A stretch of DNA of 64,000 nucleotides from JAUIAI01 sp045106815 (GTDB taxonomy: Bacteria > Pseudomonadota > Gammaproteobacteria > Burkholderiales > Burkholderiaceae_E): contig JBGCFG010000003.1 in the NCBI GenBank assembly GCA_045106815.1, forward strand, positions 248,001 through 312,000, written 5' to 3'. Positions 26,601-34,897 of this stretch are shown piece after piece; within the stretch, counting starts at the first letter, position 1, and every line of letters starts with the position of its first letter. The translations under genes and the position numbers were made by a program. Under the pieces are notes generated by a model, which was not told the origin of the DNA, searched no databases, and worked only from the letters and a program-made list of their open reading frames with translations.

Positions 26601-27593
26601 CTAACGATCTACATCAATCACATCGTAACCAAGACCTGATCTGGTCAATCGTCCGGCTTCCTCTCCTGACGAACCACTCACACTGACACCTGTCTGGTCA
26701 GACGTTTCAGCATCGTTTAGCGCTGGGTTCTGAAGAATGGCCTGAGTGGCCTCTTCTGTCAGCACCACAATCGCAATCCGTCGATTTATTGCCGCGCGCG
26801 GATCGGCTCTGTCGAGCGGCAGGGCTGAGGCCATACCGACAACACGAATCACCTTGGATTCATCCAACCCGCCCGCAATGAGTTCGCGACGTGAGGCATT
26901 TGCTCTTTCTGCCGATAACTCCCAGTTTGAATAAGACCGTTGCCGCGTCGAAAACGGTCGGGCGTCCGTATGACCGGACAACGAAACCGGATTCTTGACT
27001 TCGTTGAGCACTTCACCGATGCTCCGAAGCAAATCACGCATGTATTCCTGAACGACCGCGCTCGCGGTGTCAAACATCGGTCGTTGTTGATCGTCAACGA
27101 TCTGAATTCTCAGTCCTTCCGGAATCATGTCAATCCGAATTTGGTCCTTTAACTCGGCCAGCTTGGGCGAATTGTCGAGTTTGAGTTCGACCTTTTGCTT
27201 CAGTGACTTAAGGCGCTCGCCTTCTAGCCGCTTATTGTCGTTCGCCATCGCATGCGGGTTCTTGGTTGACTTGTCCGGTCTGACATCACCGCGCTTCACG
27301 TTTCCGTTACTGCGGGTGAGATCCTGACCACCCCCTTTGATGATGCTGCTGCTATCACCGGCACCTGAACCACCCATCATCGCAACCTTCAGCGGTGTGT
27401 TGAACACCTCACTGATTCCGTTGAGATCACCTTTGGCAGTGGAGCCCAGCAACCACATCAGCAGGAAAAACGCCATCATCGCTGTCACAAAGTCGGCGTA
27501 GGCAATTTTCCAGGCGCCGCCATGGTGACCGTGCCCGCCCTTCTTGACCTTTTTGACAATGATCGGTTGGATTTTCTTATCGGCAGCAGGCAT
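26601..27593 (-). CDS. motB: Flagellar stator protein MotB
   Basis: Stator subunit that anchors the motor to peptidoglycan and carries the proton-binding aspartate. The 330 residues have a basic N-terminus, one membrane segment (YADFVTAMMAFFLLMWLL) with Asp34 as the likely ion-binding residue, a plug/linker region and a C-terminal OmpA-like domain (about 155-280, with LSGHTDARPF). The Asp plus Ala/Met-rich helix suits H+ rather than Na+ coupling, by inference. It follows motA by 42 bases. Confidence 0.96.
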   Translation of the reverse strand: MPAADKKIQPIIVKKVKKGGHGHHGGAWKIAYADFVTAMMAFFLLMWLLGSTAKGDLNGISEVFNTPLKVAMMGGSGAGDSSSIIKGGGQDLTRSNGNVKRGDVRPDKSTKNPHAMANDNKRLEGERLKSLKQKVELKLDNSPKLAELKDQIRIDMIPEGLRIQIVDDQQRPMFDTASAVVQEYMRDLLRSIGEVLNEVKNPVSLSGHTDARPFSTRQRSYSNWELSAERANASRRELIAGGLDESKVIRVVGMASALPLDRADPRAAINRRIAIVVLTEEATQAILQNPALNDAETSDQTGVSVSGSSGEEAGRLTRSGLGYDVIDVDR

Positions 27594-27635
27594 GGAATTA
27601 GTGCTAAGTGGATGCGTTCATGGTGTTAGCAGGCC

Positions 27636-28499
27636 TTAGGCCTTTTTCTGCTTAACGTGCTCTTCCAACTCTGTAAACGAGGGGCGCTCAGTGGAGAACA
27701 AAACCTTACGGCCAAATTCAATCGCGATTTGTGGCGCGTAGCCCTGCATGCTCGCAAGTAGCGTAATTTTGACGCATTCAAACTCCTTCGCGCCCTCCTC
27801 GATCTTCTGAGTAAACAGACTTGCCAGAGGGCTGACAAATCCGTAGGCCATCAAAATGCCCAAAAACGTGCCGACCAACGCGCCAGCAATCAGCATGCCC
27901 AGAACCGCTGGCGGCTGACCAACAGAGGCCATGGTCTTAATCACACCCAGAACCGCAGCCACAATCCCGAACGCGGGCAGTCCGTCACCAACACCCTGAA
28001 TCGCCGATTGCGGTGCATGCAGTTCTGCATGATGGGTCTCAATCTCACTATCCATGAGGTTCTCAATTTCGTGGGCATTCAAATTGCCCGAGACCATCAT
28101 GCGCAGATAATCGGTAATGAACTCAACTAAATGGTGGTCTTTGACGATTTCTGGATAGTCGGCAAACAACGGACTGTCATCGGGCGCTTCGACATCGCCC
28201 TCAATCGACATCAGCCCCTCCTTTCTGGCTTTTTGCAATATGTTGTAGAGCAGACCAAGCAACGACATGTATCGCTCCTTGGTGTATTTGGAACCACCAA
28301 GCAACAAGGGAAAGGACTTGAAAACCGCTTTGACGGTCTTGCCATTGTTGGCGACGAAGAACGCACCGACAGCCGAACCACCAATGATGAACAGCTCGAT
28401 GGGAGCTGCCTTAATAATCACGCCAAACTTACCGCCCGCGAGCCAGTAGCCGCCGAAGACGCAAGTAAAAACAATGATGTAGCCGATAATGACAAACAT
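27636..28499 (-). CDS. motA: Flagellar stator protein MotA
   Basis: Four-helix stator subunit forming the proton channel with MotB and contacting FliG. The 287 residues have the family length, membrane helices near 1-20, 33-50, 170-195 and 202-225, and the conserved GDGLPAFGIVAAVLGVIKTM segment. It lies downstream of flhC (188-base gap with a hairpin). Confidence 0.96.
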   Translation of the reverse strand: MFVIIGYIIVFTCVFGGYWLAGGKFGVIIKAAPIELFIIGGSAVGAFFVANNGKTVKAVFKSFPLLLGGSKYTKERYMSLLGLLYNILQKARKEGLMSIEGDVEAPDDSPLFADYPEIVKDHHLVEFITDYLRMMVSGNLNAHEIENLMDSEIETHHAELHAPQSAIQGVGDGLPAFGIVAAVLGVIKTMASVGQPPAVLGMLIAGALVGTFLGILMAYGFVSPLASLFTQKIEEGAKEFECVKITLLASMQGYAPQIAIEFGRKVLFSTERPSFTELEEHVKQKKA

Positions 28500-28614
28500 G
28501 GATAACGATCTCTGGCGCCTGTGGCGATAAACGCGAGTGCTGAGCCGGAATAAAGCGTCCGGGCATTTCGCCGCTTACTATCTCATTGATTCTTGCGTGT
28601 TAATAATGAAAACA

Positions 28615-28631
28615 GCCGGGTTTAATCCGGC
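28615..28631 (-). terminator. Hairpin between flhC and motA
   Basis: GCCGG/CCGGC stem of five pairs with a seven-base loop, followed on the minus strand by TGTTTTCATTATT. It may be a weak or partial terminator that reduces readthrough from flhDC into motAB; the tail is U-rich but interrupted. Confidence 0.45.
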
Positions 28632-28687
28632 AGTTCTCATCAACACAATCGAAGACGTCTCAACACATGGGCACGGACAAGCACGCG

Positions 28688-29218
28688 CTAGTGAATGGCA
28701 CCACGTCGACGGCCCTTGCCAGCTCGGGCAGGCGGTTGACAAAGCCCGCACACATAAGATTTATTCAACTCATAGGCGTGCGTAACAAAGCGACCACCAC
28801 AGCGGGTGCATTGGGTGGAGGACAGCATGCCTGCGTCAACAAACTTAATAAGTCGCCAAGCCCGAGTGACTGACAAGATAGGTTCCAGCCCCGTCATCTG
28901 GATCTCTTCCAGGTATAGCTTGTACGCCTTCACGATTGAGTCAATGTCGTCCACTTCGCTGGACTTGATCAGGAACTCATAGATATTAAAGAACAGTGAG
29001 GAATGAATATTGGGCTGCCAAGTCATAAACCAGTCGGTTGAGAATGGTAGCTGCCCTTTCGAGGGAGACTTACCTGCAACCTCCTTATACAACTTGAGCA
29101 ATCGCTCATAAGGCAGTTCAGTCTCTGCCTGTAACACCTGCAAGCGGGCTCCCAATTGAATGAGGGAGATAGCTTTTTGCATTTGACGATTATCGTTAAG
29201 AAGACTTCGCGTTCTCAT
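28688..29218 (-). CDS. flhC: Flagellar master regulator subunit FlhC
   Basis: With FlhD forms the FlhD4C2 activator of class 2 flagellar promoters. The 176 residues include the zinc site formed by Cys137, Cys140, Cys157 and Cys160 (CTRC...CGLC) and the DNA-binding helical N-terminal part. The C-terminus ends in a basic tail (RAGKGRRRG). It overlaps flhD by four bases (ATGA). Confidence 0.96.
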   Translation of the reverse strand: MRTRSLLNDNRQMQKAISLIQLGARLQVLQAETELPYERLLKLYKEVAGKSPSKGQLPFSTDWFMTWQPNIHSSLFFNIYEFLIKSSEVDDIDSIVKAYKLYLEEIQMTGLEPILSVTRAWRLIKFVDAGMLSSTQCTRCGGRFVTHAYELNKSYVCGLCQPPARAGKGRRRGAIH

Positions 29219-29553
29219 TCGATTGTCTCCGCGTGCTGACCGGCCATTAGAATGCGAGCGTGCAACCGCTCAGCGGACTTCTCACCTGAAATGCTATCGC
29301 TTCGGGCATGATCAGCAAGCAAATCCCAAACAGTTTCATCCTGCACCCTGAGCCGACACATCATGGCGCCACCTGATGCCACCTTAAGCAACTGGCTCGG
29401 ACGTAAGGTATCGATCAGATCTGCAACCGTTTCGCTGATACCAAGACGGTATAGCGCGCTAACACGGTCAGCCCGAATCATCTGCTGGGCAAGGATCAGG
29501 TAAGAGAGATTAACTTCGGCAATGTCATTTGCGATGGATTGATCAGAACGCAT
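29215..29553 (-). CDS. flhD: Flagellar master regulator subunit FlhD
   Basis: Partner of FlhC and top of the flagellar hierarchy. The 112-residue helical protein (IANDIAEVNLSYLILAQQMIRADR, LGISETVADLIDTLRPSQLLKVA) has the usual size. AGGAG lies well placed before the ATG. FlhD/FlhC occur in enterobacteria and betaproteobacteria, which supports the taxonomic reading. Confidence 0.96.
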   Translation of the reverse strand: MRSDQSIANDIAEVNLSYLILAQQMIRADRVSALYRLGISETVADLIDTLRPSQLLKVASGGAMMCRLRVQDETVWDLLADHARSDSISGEKSAERLHARILMAGQHAETIE

Positions 29554-29673
29554 TCGTAACTCCTGGAAGAGGTGGCAATGTGGCCTTGTTTTCGAGTGAG
29601 TTAAGTGTGTCCTTCCCCCCCTTTTCGATAAATCAGAAGAACTCTACAAAGTAAGCTCCTGCTCTTCCTACAA

Positions 29674-29696
29674 GATGTCGGAAAACGTCTGACATC
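29674..29696. promoter_or_regulatory. Dyad GATGTC-N11-GACATC, candidate operator upstream of flhD
   Basis: Perfect six-base half-sites in inverted orientation, centre-to-centre 17 bases (about 1.6 helical turns), 121-143 bases upstream of flhD and 53 bases upstream of the fliC -35. Geometry suits a dimeric transcription regulator. The protein is not identifiable from the sequence. Confidence 0.4.
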
Positions 29697-29749
29697 GCAG
29701 CGGCCCAACATTACCCACGACCGTTCATCGCTGATAGACGGCCGTTGGC

Positions 29750-29776
29750 TAAAGTGCCGTTTGCCTTGACCGATAA
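29750..29776 (+). promoter_or_regulatory. Sigma28 promoter of the first flagellin gene
   Basis: TAAAGTGC (29750-29757), 11 bases, ACCGATAA (29769-29776): 6 of 8 and 7 of 8 against the sigma28 consensus. Strongest late promoter in the window. Confidence 0.9.
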
Positions 29777-29909
29777 CTGAGCCAACGGGTTCGCACTGTC
29801 GGCCACAAGCCAAATCCAAGACAAGCGATTCCAACCTAAACCGCCTGAGTCATGATGGCCGGCGGCACAGCGGTCGATTGATCGCATTTGTATCTAAGGA
29901 GCTTTTTCG

Positions 29910-30740
29910 ATGGCACAAACCATTAACACCAATGTGATGTCGCTTAATGCGCAGCGCAACTTGAACATGTCAAACAACGTGATGGCCACATCCATCCAGC
30001 GTTTGTCGACAGGCTTGCGCGTCAACAGCGCTAAAGATGATGCTGCCGGCCTGGCAATCGCCGAGCGGATGAGCAGCCAGATTCGCGGTATGAACGTAGC
30101 GATCCGAAATGCCAGTGATGGCATCTCTCTGGCCCAGACCGCTGAAGGCGCGCTCGGCAAAGTGAGTGAGATGGGTCAGCGGATGCGTGAACTGGCTGTT
30201 CAGTCTGCCAACGTAACCAACGGCACCACTGACCGGGCAGCACTTGATCTTGAGTATCAGCAGCTTGCAGAAGAAATCACCCGGACTCTAGCTGGCACGG
30301 AGTTTAACGACCTGGCCATTACCGGCGCAGATGCAGGCGCACTGGACTTCCAAATTGGCGCGGGCACGACTGCAAATGACACTATTACCGTCACAACCCA
30401 GGACCTCACCGCAGAAGCGACCATCACAGCCGTGACGGGCGGGGACATTACCGACGTGGCCAACTCCCAGACGGCAATGGACAACATCGATGAGATGCTC
30501 ACCACGGTCAACACCGAGCGAGCGACCTACGGTGCTGTACAAAACCGCTTTGAAGCTGTGATCTCAACCCTGCAAATCGGCGCTGAGAATCAGGCAGCCG
30601 CACGAGGTCGGATCATGGATGCTGACTTTGCAACAGAGACCGCTAACCTGACACGCGCCCAGGTACTGCAGCAGGCTGGTACGGCAGTTCTGTCACAGGC
30701 AAATGCAGCTCCTCAGAACGTGCTGTCCCTGCTTCGTTAA
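29910..30740 (+). CDS. fliC: Flagellin FliC, first copy
   Basis: Filament subunit. The 276 residues are short for a flagellin: conserved D0/D1 N-terminus (MAQTINTNVMSLNAQRNL to about 140), a small middle of roughly 60 residues and the D1/D0 C-terminus (AVQNRFEAVISTLQ, ATETANLTRAQVLQQAG, ending SLLR). There is no extended D2/D3 domain. AGGAG precedes the ATG, and a tandem hairpin terminator follows. About two thirds of positions match the next flagellin, with the centre most different. Confidence 0.96.
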   Translation: MAQTINTNVMSLNAQRNLNMSNNVMATSIQRLSTGLRVNSAKDDAAGLAIAERMSSQIRGMNVAIRNASDGISLAQTAEGALGKVSEMGQRMRELAVQSANVTNGTTDRAALDLEYQQLAEEITRTLAGTEFNDLAITGADAGALDFQIGAGTTANDTITVTTQDLTAEATITAVTGGDITDVANSQTAMDNIDEMLTTVNTERATYGAVQNRFEAVISTLQIGAENQAAARGRIMDADFATETANLTRAQVLQQAGTAVLSQANAAPQNVLSLLR

Positions 30741-30760
30741 TCTTGATACCTCTGCACAAA

Positions 30761-30832
30761 ACGGCGATTATTCGCCGTCAGATTTGAGGTAGAAAGGCCG
30801 CCCCCGACGACTCACAGAGTCGCCGGGGGCGG
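30761..30832 (+). terminator. Tandem hairpins ending the first flagellin transcript
   Basis: Two stems in series: a perfect 7-bp stem with TTAT loop (30761-30778), and a long GC-rich stem (30798-30832, 16-base arms with one mismatch around ACA) followed by TTTACGTT. The second has the form of an intrinsic terminator; the first may stabilise the mRNA 3' end. Confidence 0.8.
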
Positions 30833-30887
30833 TTTACGTTGTACGAGAAGGCCTGTTGCTCTGCCGCTTATCGTCCGACCGACGCCC

Positions 30888-30914
30888 TAAAGTCGCCCCT
30901 AGCATCACTGGAAC
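30888..30914 (+). promoter_or_regulatory. Weak sigma28-like promoter of the second flagellin
   Basis: TAAAGTCG (30888-30895) is a good -35, but after 11 bases the -10 reads ACTGGAAC, keeping only C, G and A of GCCGATAA. Either a weak late promoter or chance. Confidence 0.3.
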
Positions 30915-30941
30915 ACTACCCGTCCAGCTAGGAGCTAGAGG

Positions 30942-31772
30942 ATGTCACAAGTCATTAACACCAATATTCCATCGCTGAATACGCAGCGATACCTGAGCGG
31001 CACCGGCCGAGAGATGTCGATTGCGGTCCAGCGTCTCTCTTCAGGTCTGCGCGTTAACAGCGCCAAGGACGATGCCGCAGGACTAGCGATTGCTGAGCGC
31101 ATGAACTCTCAGGTGCGCGGCATGAATGTCGCTATTCGAAACTCCAATGATGGTATTTCGATGGCACAGGTCGCCGAGGGCGCACTTGGCAAAGTTGGCG
31201 AGATGCTGCAGCGAATGCGCGAACTTGCGGTGCAGTCGGCCAACGCCACCAACGGCGATAGTGATCGCGCTAACCTGGATGCTGAATACCAGCAGCTTGC
31301 CGAAGAAATTACGCGCACCATCACCGGTGCCCGGTTTAATGGTGCCGATGTGCTGGCTGACGGTTCTGGCGACAAGGTCTTCCAGATTGGCGCAGGCACC
31401 ACAGCAGAAGACACCTTCACGATTGCTGCTGGTGATCTGTCAACCAGACCAGAACTGACTATTGTGATCGGCGGCAACATTCTCGATGTACCAGCCTCAC
31501 GCGATCAAATGGACAACATTGACACACTGTTGACCGAGATCAACACCGAGCGGGCAACCTGGGGGGCTGCACAAAATCGTTTTGAGGCCATCATCTCGAA
31601 CCTGCAGATCTCAGCAGAGAACCAGACCGCGGCCCGTAGTCGCATTATGGATGCTGACTATGCAGCAGAAACAGCCGCTTTGACCCGCGCACAAGTCCTT
31701 CAGCAGGCGGGTACGGCCATGTTGGCTCAAGCCAATCAGTTGCCGCAAAGTATCCTGCAATTGCTTGGGTAA
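30942..31772 (+). CDS. Flagellin, second copy
   Basis: Second filament subunit of exactly the same length (276). It shares the N-terminal block LRVNSAKDDAAGLAIAERM and the C-terminal block LTRAQVLQQAGTA with the first copy but differs in the first 35 residues (MSQVINTNIPSLNTQRYLSGTGREMSI) and in the centre. AGGAGCTAGAGG lies before the ATG. It follows a strong terminator, so it needs its own promoter, and only a weak one is visible. It may be a minor or differently timed flagellin; fliD follows 39 bases downstream. Confidence 0.94.
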   Translation: MSQVINTNIPSLNTQRYLSGTGREMSIAVQRLSSGLRVNSAKDDAAGLAIAERMNSQVRGMNVAIRNSNDGISMAQVAEGALGKVGEMLQRMRELAVQSANATNGDSDRANLDAEYQQLAEEITRTITGARFNGADVLADGSGDKVFQIGAGTTAEDTFTIAAGDLSTRPELTIVIGGNILDVPASRDQMDNIDTLLTEINTERATWGAAQNRFEAIISNLQISAENQTAARSRIMDADYAAETAALTRAQVLQQAGTAMLAQANQLPQSILQLLG

Positions 31773-31811
31773 TCGGCCTAAGGTTTCCCATTGACTTGTC
31801 GATAAGGGGTC

Positions 31812-33239
31812 ATGGCTACTTCCCCAATATCAACTGGCGGCGCGATCGATGTCAACGGCATCGTATCGTCTCTCATGGACATCGAGCGGCAGCCGCTCCA
31901 GCGACTCGAGCAGCGAGCCTCTGGCCTGCGCAGCACCATCTCAGAGTTTGGCCGGCTGCAAAGCGCCATGGACAAGCTTCAGACTACTGCCGATGAATTG
32001 ACCCGATTCGAAACGTTTCGCGCAGCGAACGGTGCCAGCAGCAATGAAGATGCGGTTGGCATCTCAGCGGCGGCCGGCGCCCTGCAAGGCAATTTTGCAG
32101 TCAAAGTGAATGAATTGGCGTCGTATCAAACGATTGTTAGTCAGGAACAGGATTCTTTTGAATCCGTGATTGGCGGTGGCACACTAACCATCCAATTTGG
32201 CACAAACGACGGTGGATTTACCGCAAACCCTGACCGAGATCCGATTGACATTTCAATCGCGGCGGGATCAACCATGGCTGAGGTCAGCGCGGCAATCAAC
32301 AGCGCTGATGCCGGCATTGGTGCATCGCTAGTCACCGATGCTGACGGCACCCGCCTTATGCTACGCAGTAGTGAGAGTGGCAAGGAGCAAGCCTTCTCAC
32401 TGACCGGCACCACCGATGGCACCGGCGAGGGCTTCTCCCTTGCAGATCTGAGTTATTCGCCCGGCCAGGCGGCTGGCACAGTTCAGGCCACACAAGATGC
32501 GGCCAATGCTCAGTTTGAGCTCAATGGGCTTGCGCTTGAAAGCGCCACGAACAGGCCCGAGGGCATCCTCGAAAACGTTACCCTTTCGTTGAAGCAGAAA
32601 ACCGACACTGCGGTTGATGTCGAGGTCGTCAGTGATAGCGAAGCAATCAGAGAAAAGGTCGATGGGTTCATAGAAGCTTATAACGAACTGAACTCATTGA
32701 TCAGAACCCAGACGGGCTTCAACGCTGAGACACAGACGGCAGGGCCGTTGCAGGGCAATCGCATGGTGCTTCTGGCCCAGACGAAAATTAGAGAAATAGT
32801 CACCGGACAATTGGAAGGCGTTCAAAGCACACAAGGCCCGGATGGCGAAGAGACAACGCCCTTCACCCGGCTAACCGACATCGGAATCGAATTGAGTCGA
32901 GACGGCTCACTATCCCTAAACGAGTCAAGATTCGAAACCAACGGCAGCAATCTCACCCGAGTAGGCAATCTGTTTTCCGCTACCGGAGACGAAAACACTG
33001 ACGATGGCTTTGCCAGACAGCTCGACACTGTTTTAGGCAATCTTCTGGGCATTGATGGCGCAGTTTCAGGGGCCACTGAAACGCTCAGAGCGCGTGAGCA
33101 AGATCTTGAAGACCAACAAGAGCGTTTCGAGCGACGTCTGACCGAGATTGAATCACGCCTGGTACGCCAGTACTCATCACTTGATTCGAATCTTGCCGTT
33201 CTGCAAGGCGCCCTGCAACAGGTCAGCCGCCTGGGCTGA
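31812..33239 (+). CDS. fliD: Flagellar filament cap protein FliD
   Basis: Filament cap that folds flagellin into the growing tip. The 475 residues have the FliD_N region (GGAIDVNGIVSSLMDIERQPLQRLEQR), a variable middle and the C-terminal coiled coil (LRAREQDLEDQQERFERRLTEIESRLVRQYSSLDSNLAVLQ). AAGGGG precedes the ATG. Probably co-transcribed with the second flagellin. Confidence 0.95.
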   Translation: MATSPISTGGAIDVNGIVSSLMDIERQPLQRLEQRASGLRSTISEFGRLQSAMDKLQTTADELTRFETFRAANGASSNEDAVGISAAAGALQGNFAVKVNELASYQTIVSQEQDSFESVIGGGTLTIQFGTNDGGFTANPDRDPIDISIAAGSTMAEVSAAINSADAGIGASLVTDADGTRLMLRSSESGKEQAFSLTGTTDGTGEGFSLADLSYSPGQAAGTVQATQDAANAQFELNGLALESATNRPEGILENVTLSLKQKTDTAVDVEVVSDSEAIREKVDGFIEAYNELNSLIRTQTGFNAETQTAGPLQGNRMVLLAQTKIREIVTGQLEGVQSTQGPDGEETTPFTRLTDIGIELSRDGSLSLNESRFETNGSNLTRVGNLFSATGDENTDDGFARQLDTVLGNLLGIDGAVSGATETLRAREQDLEDQQERFERRLTEIESRLVRQYSSLDSNLAVLQGALQQVSRLG

Positions 33240-33298
33240 GCGCTTCGCCCAGCCAGAAAAACACCCTCTTAAAGCAGTTTCGAGCCGAAACACTGAGC

Positions 33299-33325
33299 TA
33301 AAGACCCAAGCCAGTTGGCCGATAC
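33299..33325 (+). promoter_or_regulatory. Sigma28 promoter of fliST-ycgR
   Basis: TAAAGACC (33299-33306), 11 bases, GCCGATAC (33318-33325): -35 5 of 8, -10 7 of 8 against the consensus. Predicted start about 30 bases before the fliS ATG, giving the chaperone genes their own late promoter. Confidence 0.75.
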
Positions 33326-33359
33326 CTAAGGTAACTCCGCTTTGATTGGGAAAACGAAA

Positions 33360-33773
33360 ATGTTCGGACCACAACGCAATGCCGCAAGCGTCTATGCCAA
33401 CGTCAGTGTTGACACCTGTGTGTCACAGGCCGAGCCTCACCGTTTGATCGACCTGCTGTTTCAACGGGCGCAAGACCTACTGGCCACTGCCGACGCGGCA
33501 ATCGTCAGCAAAGACATTGCGACGAAAGGTGAGTCGATTACTAAGGTCCTTCGCATACTTGATGAAGGACTCCGCGCAGCCTTGAATCCAGAAGCTGGCG
33601 AAATCTCACAGAACCTACGCTCGCTCTATGACTACTGCATGAGTCGACTGCTCAAAGCGAACATTGACAATGATCGAGAGATCATCCAGGAAGTTCGCAC
33701 ACTTCTTGGTGAGGTGCACGCCGGTTGGCGCGGCATTGCCCCCAATGCAACCAGCACTGTTGGCACAGCCTAA
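33360..33773 (+). CDS. fliS: Flagellin export chaperone FliS
   Basis: Cytoplasmic chaperone that binds the flagellin C-terminus. The 137-residue helical protein begins MFGPQRNAASVYANVSVDT and contains the family block CVSQAEPHRLIDLLFQRAQDLLATADAAI and LYDYCMSRLLKANIDNDREIIQEVRTLLGEVHAGW. An in-frame TTG at 33342 would add six residues; the ATG fits the family better. The stop overlaps the fliT start (TAATG). Confidence 0.94.
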   Translation: MFGPQRNAASVYANVSVDTCVSQAEPHRLIDLLFQRAQDLLATADAAIVSKDIATKGESITKVLRILDEGLRAALNPEAGEISQNLRSLYDYCMSRLLKANIDNDREIIQEVRTLLGEVHAGWRGIAPNATSTVGTA

Positions 33774-34114
33774 TGCAGAACATTAATGTCATTCTCGGAC
33801 AATACCGTGCAGTTCTGGCTGCAGCAGAGCAAATGCTGGGCTACGCTCAACGAAATGCATGGGGTGATGTATCAAAGACCGCCATTGCAATCGGCGGCAT
33901 GACCGGCAGGTTAAAGGCAATCAAACCGGAATCGTTTCCGGATGAAGCGTCCCGAGACGAGCGACTGAGAATCCTGACCCGGCTGATCGAAATCGACGCG
34001 CAAGTCCGCCAATTGCGAGAGCCGTGGGCCGCAACGCTGGACAACATGATGGAGCCCAAAGCTCGGCGCCGCTACAGCAATCCGGCTACCTCACTGGGTA
34101 TGGACTCGGACTGA
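33773..34114 (+). CDS. fliT: Flagellar protein FliT (FliD chaperone)
   Basis: 113-residue helical protein directly coupled to fliS, in the position of FliT, which escorts FliD and in enterobacteria modulates FlhDC. Sequence conservation in this family is low, so the call rests on size, predicted helices and context. The ATG shares a base with the fliS stop. An ORF start further upstream (33725) would overlap fliS and is not used. Confidence 0.75.
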   Translation: MQNINVILGQYRAVLAAAEQMLGYAQRNAWGDVSKTAIAIGGMTGRLKAIKPESFPDEASRDERLRILTRLIEIDAQVRQLREPWAATLDNMMEPKARRRYSNPATSLGMDSD

Positions 34115-34118
34115 CATT

Positions 34119-34880
34119 ATGAAGCCCGATGAAGTTGTTGCTCAGTTCCTACCAGAAACAGATCTGGAAAAGCTCGCCGAATTCAAGATTGAGGCGACCA
34201 GGCCAATTCGTCGTCTGCTCGATGACCTGGCAAACAAGAAGGCCTTGATCTCGTTGTACTCGAACGAGGACCCCTCTGTTTTTATCGTGAGCCGAATCAA
34301 GTCCGTGGAGCAAGACGCTATTGAGCTCGAGATTCAAACCGAGCGGGAACGGCGCGTTACAGTGCTTCAACATGGATACTGCACTGTCGTCGGGTTTATG
34401 GATCAGTTGAAGGTTCAGTTTGAAGCGACATTCATCGATGCAGACCCAGAGAGTCAGACAGTTCGGTGTGAGATGCCGGCGGTCTTGTTTCGCATTCAGC
34501 GCCGCTCTGCTTACCGTGTCAGGCCACCGATCGGACAGCCCGGACAGGTTGCTGTTCGTCTGAGCCCGGGTAAAGAACATCACTTTGAGTTACTGGACTT
34601 AAGCGCGACCGGGTTGTCGTTCAAGCGAGTCGCCGAAGATGAAACGTTTGAGGTTGGCGATGTGATTGAACACGCGCGGATGGAGCTTGGTCCAAGAATT
34701 CCTGTGCCGTGCTCTTTTGAAGTACGCACCATCATTCGCCTTCAAACGGTGATTGGCATGCCGGCTGCATGGCGCATCGGATGCGAGTTCGTCAATATGC
34801 CAGCAGAAGTCGAGCGATCGGTACAGGTATATGTGCAGGACGTAGAGCGAACGCTGCATCGCCTGCGCAGTGAGCGCTAG
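34119..34880 (+). CDS. ycgR: YcgR-type cyclic di-GMP flagellar brake (PilZ domain)
   Basis: In enterobacteria YcgR binds cyclic di-GMP and slows the motor at the FliG/MotA interface. The 253 residues contain an N-terminal YcgR domain (about 20-115) and a PilZ domain with both ligand motifs, R129-S-A-Y-R133 (RxxxR) and D160-L-S-A-T-G165 (DxSxxG). Both are intact, so binding is expected. It lies four bases after fliT, so it is probably a late (sigma28) gene, and ends 17 bases from convergent fliE. Confidence 0.92.
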   Translation: MKPDEVVAQFLPETDLEKLAEFKIEATRPIRRLLDDLANKKALISLYSNEDPSVFIVSRIKSVEQDAIELEIQTERERRVTVLQHGYCTVVGFMDQLKVQFEATFIDADPESQTVRCEMPAVLFRIQRRSAYRVRPPIGQPGQVAVRLSPGKEHHFELLDLSATGLSFKRVAEDETFEVGDVIEHARMELGPRIPVPCSFEVRTIIRLQTVIGMPAAWRIGCEFVNMPAEVERSVQVYVQDVERTLHRLRSER

Positions 34881-34897
34881 CCGACGAACCCATCAGC

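Larger units (their letters stand above)
29554..29909. promoter_or_regulatory. Divergent flhDC/fliC control region (356 bases, no gene)
   Basis: Contains the flhDC leader on the minus strand, a 23-bp dyad at 29674-29696 and the sigma28 promoter of the first flagellin at 29750-29776. The fliC leader is then about 125 bases long, with an AGGAG ribosome binding site seven to ten bases before its ATG. I could not identify a convincing flhDC core promoter. Confidence 0.6.

Noticed and set aside
26911..26918. GCCGATAA on the plus strand inside motB
   Set aside because: No -35-like sequence 11 bases upstream and no downstream gene on that strand.
27573..27600. GCCGATAA on the minus strand at the start of motB
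   Set aside because: It lies within motB codons and the 11-base upstream octamer does not resemble a sigma28 -35.
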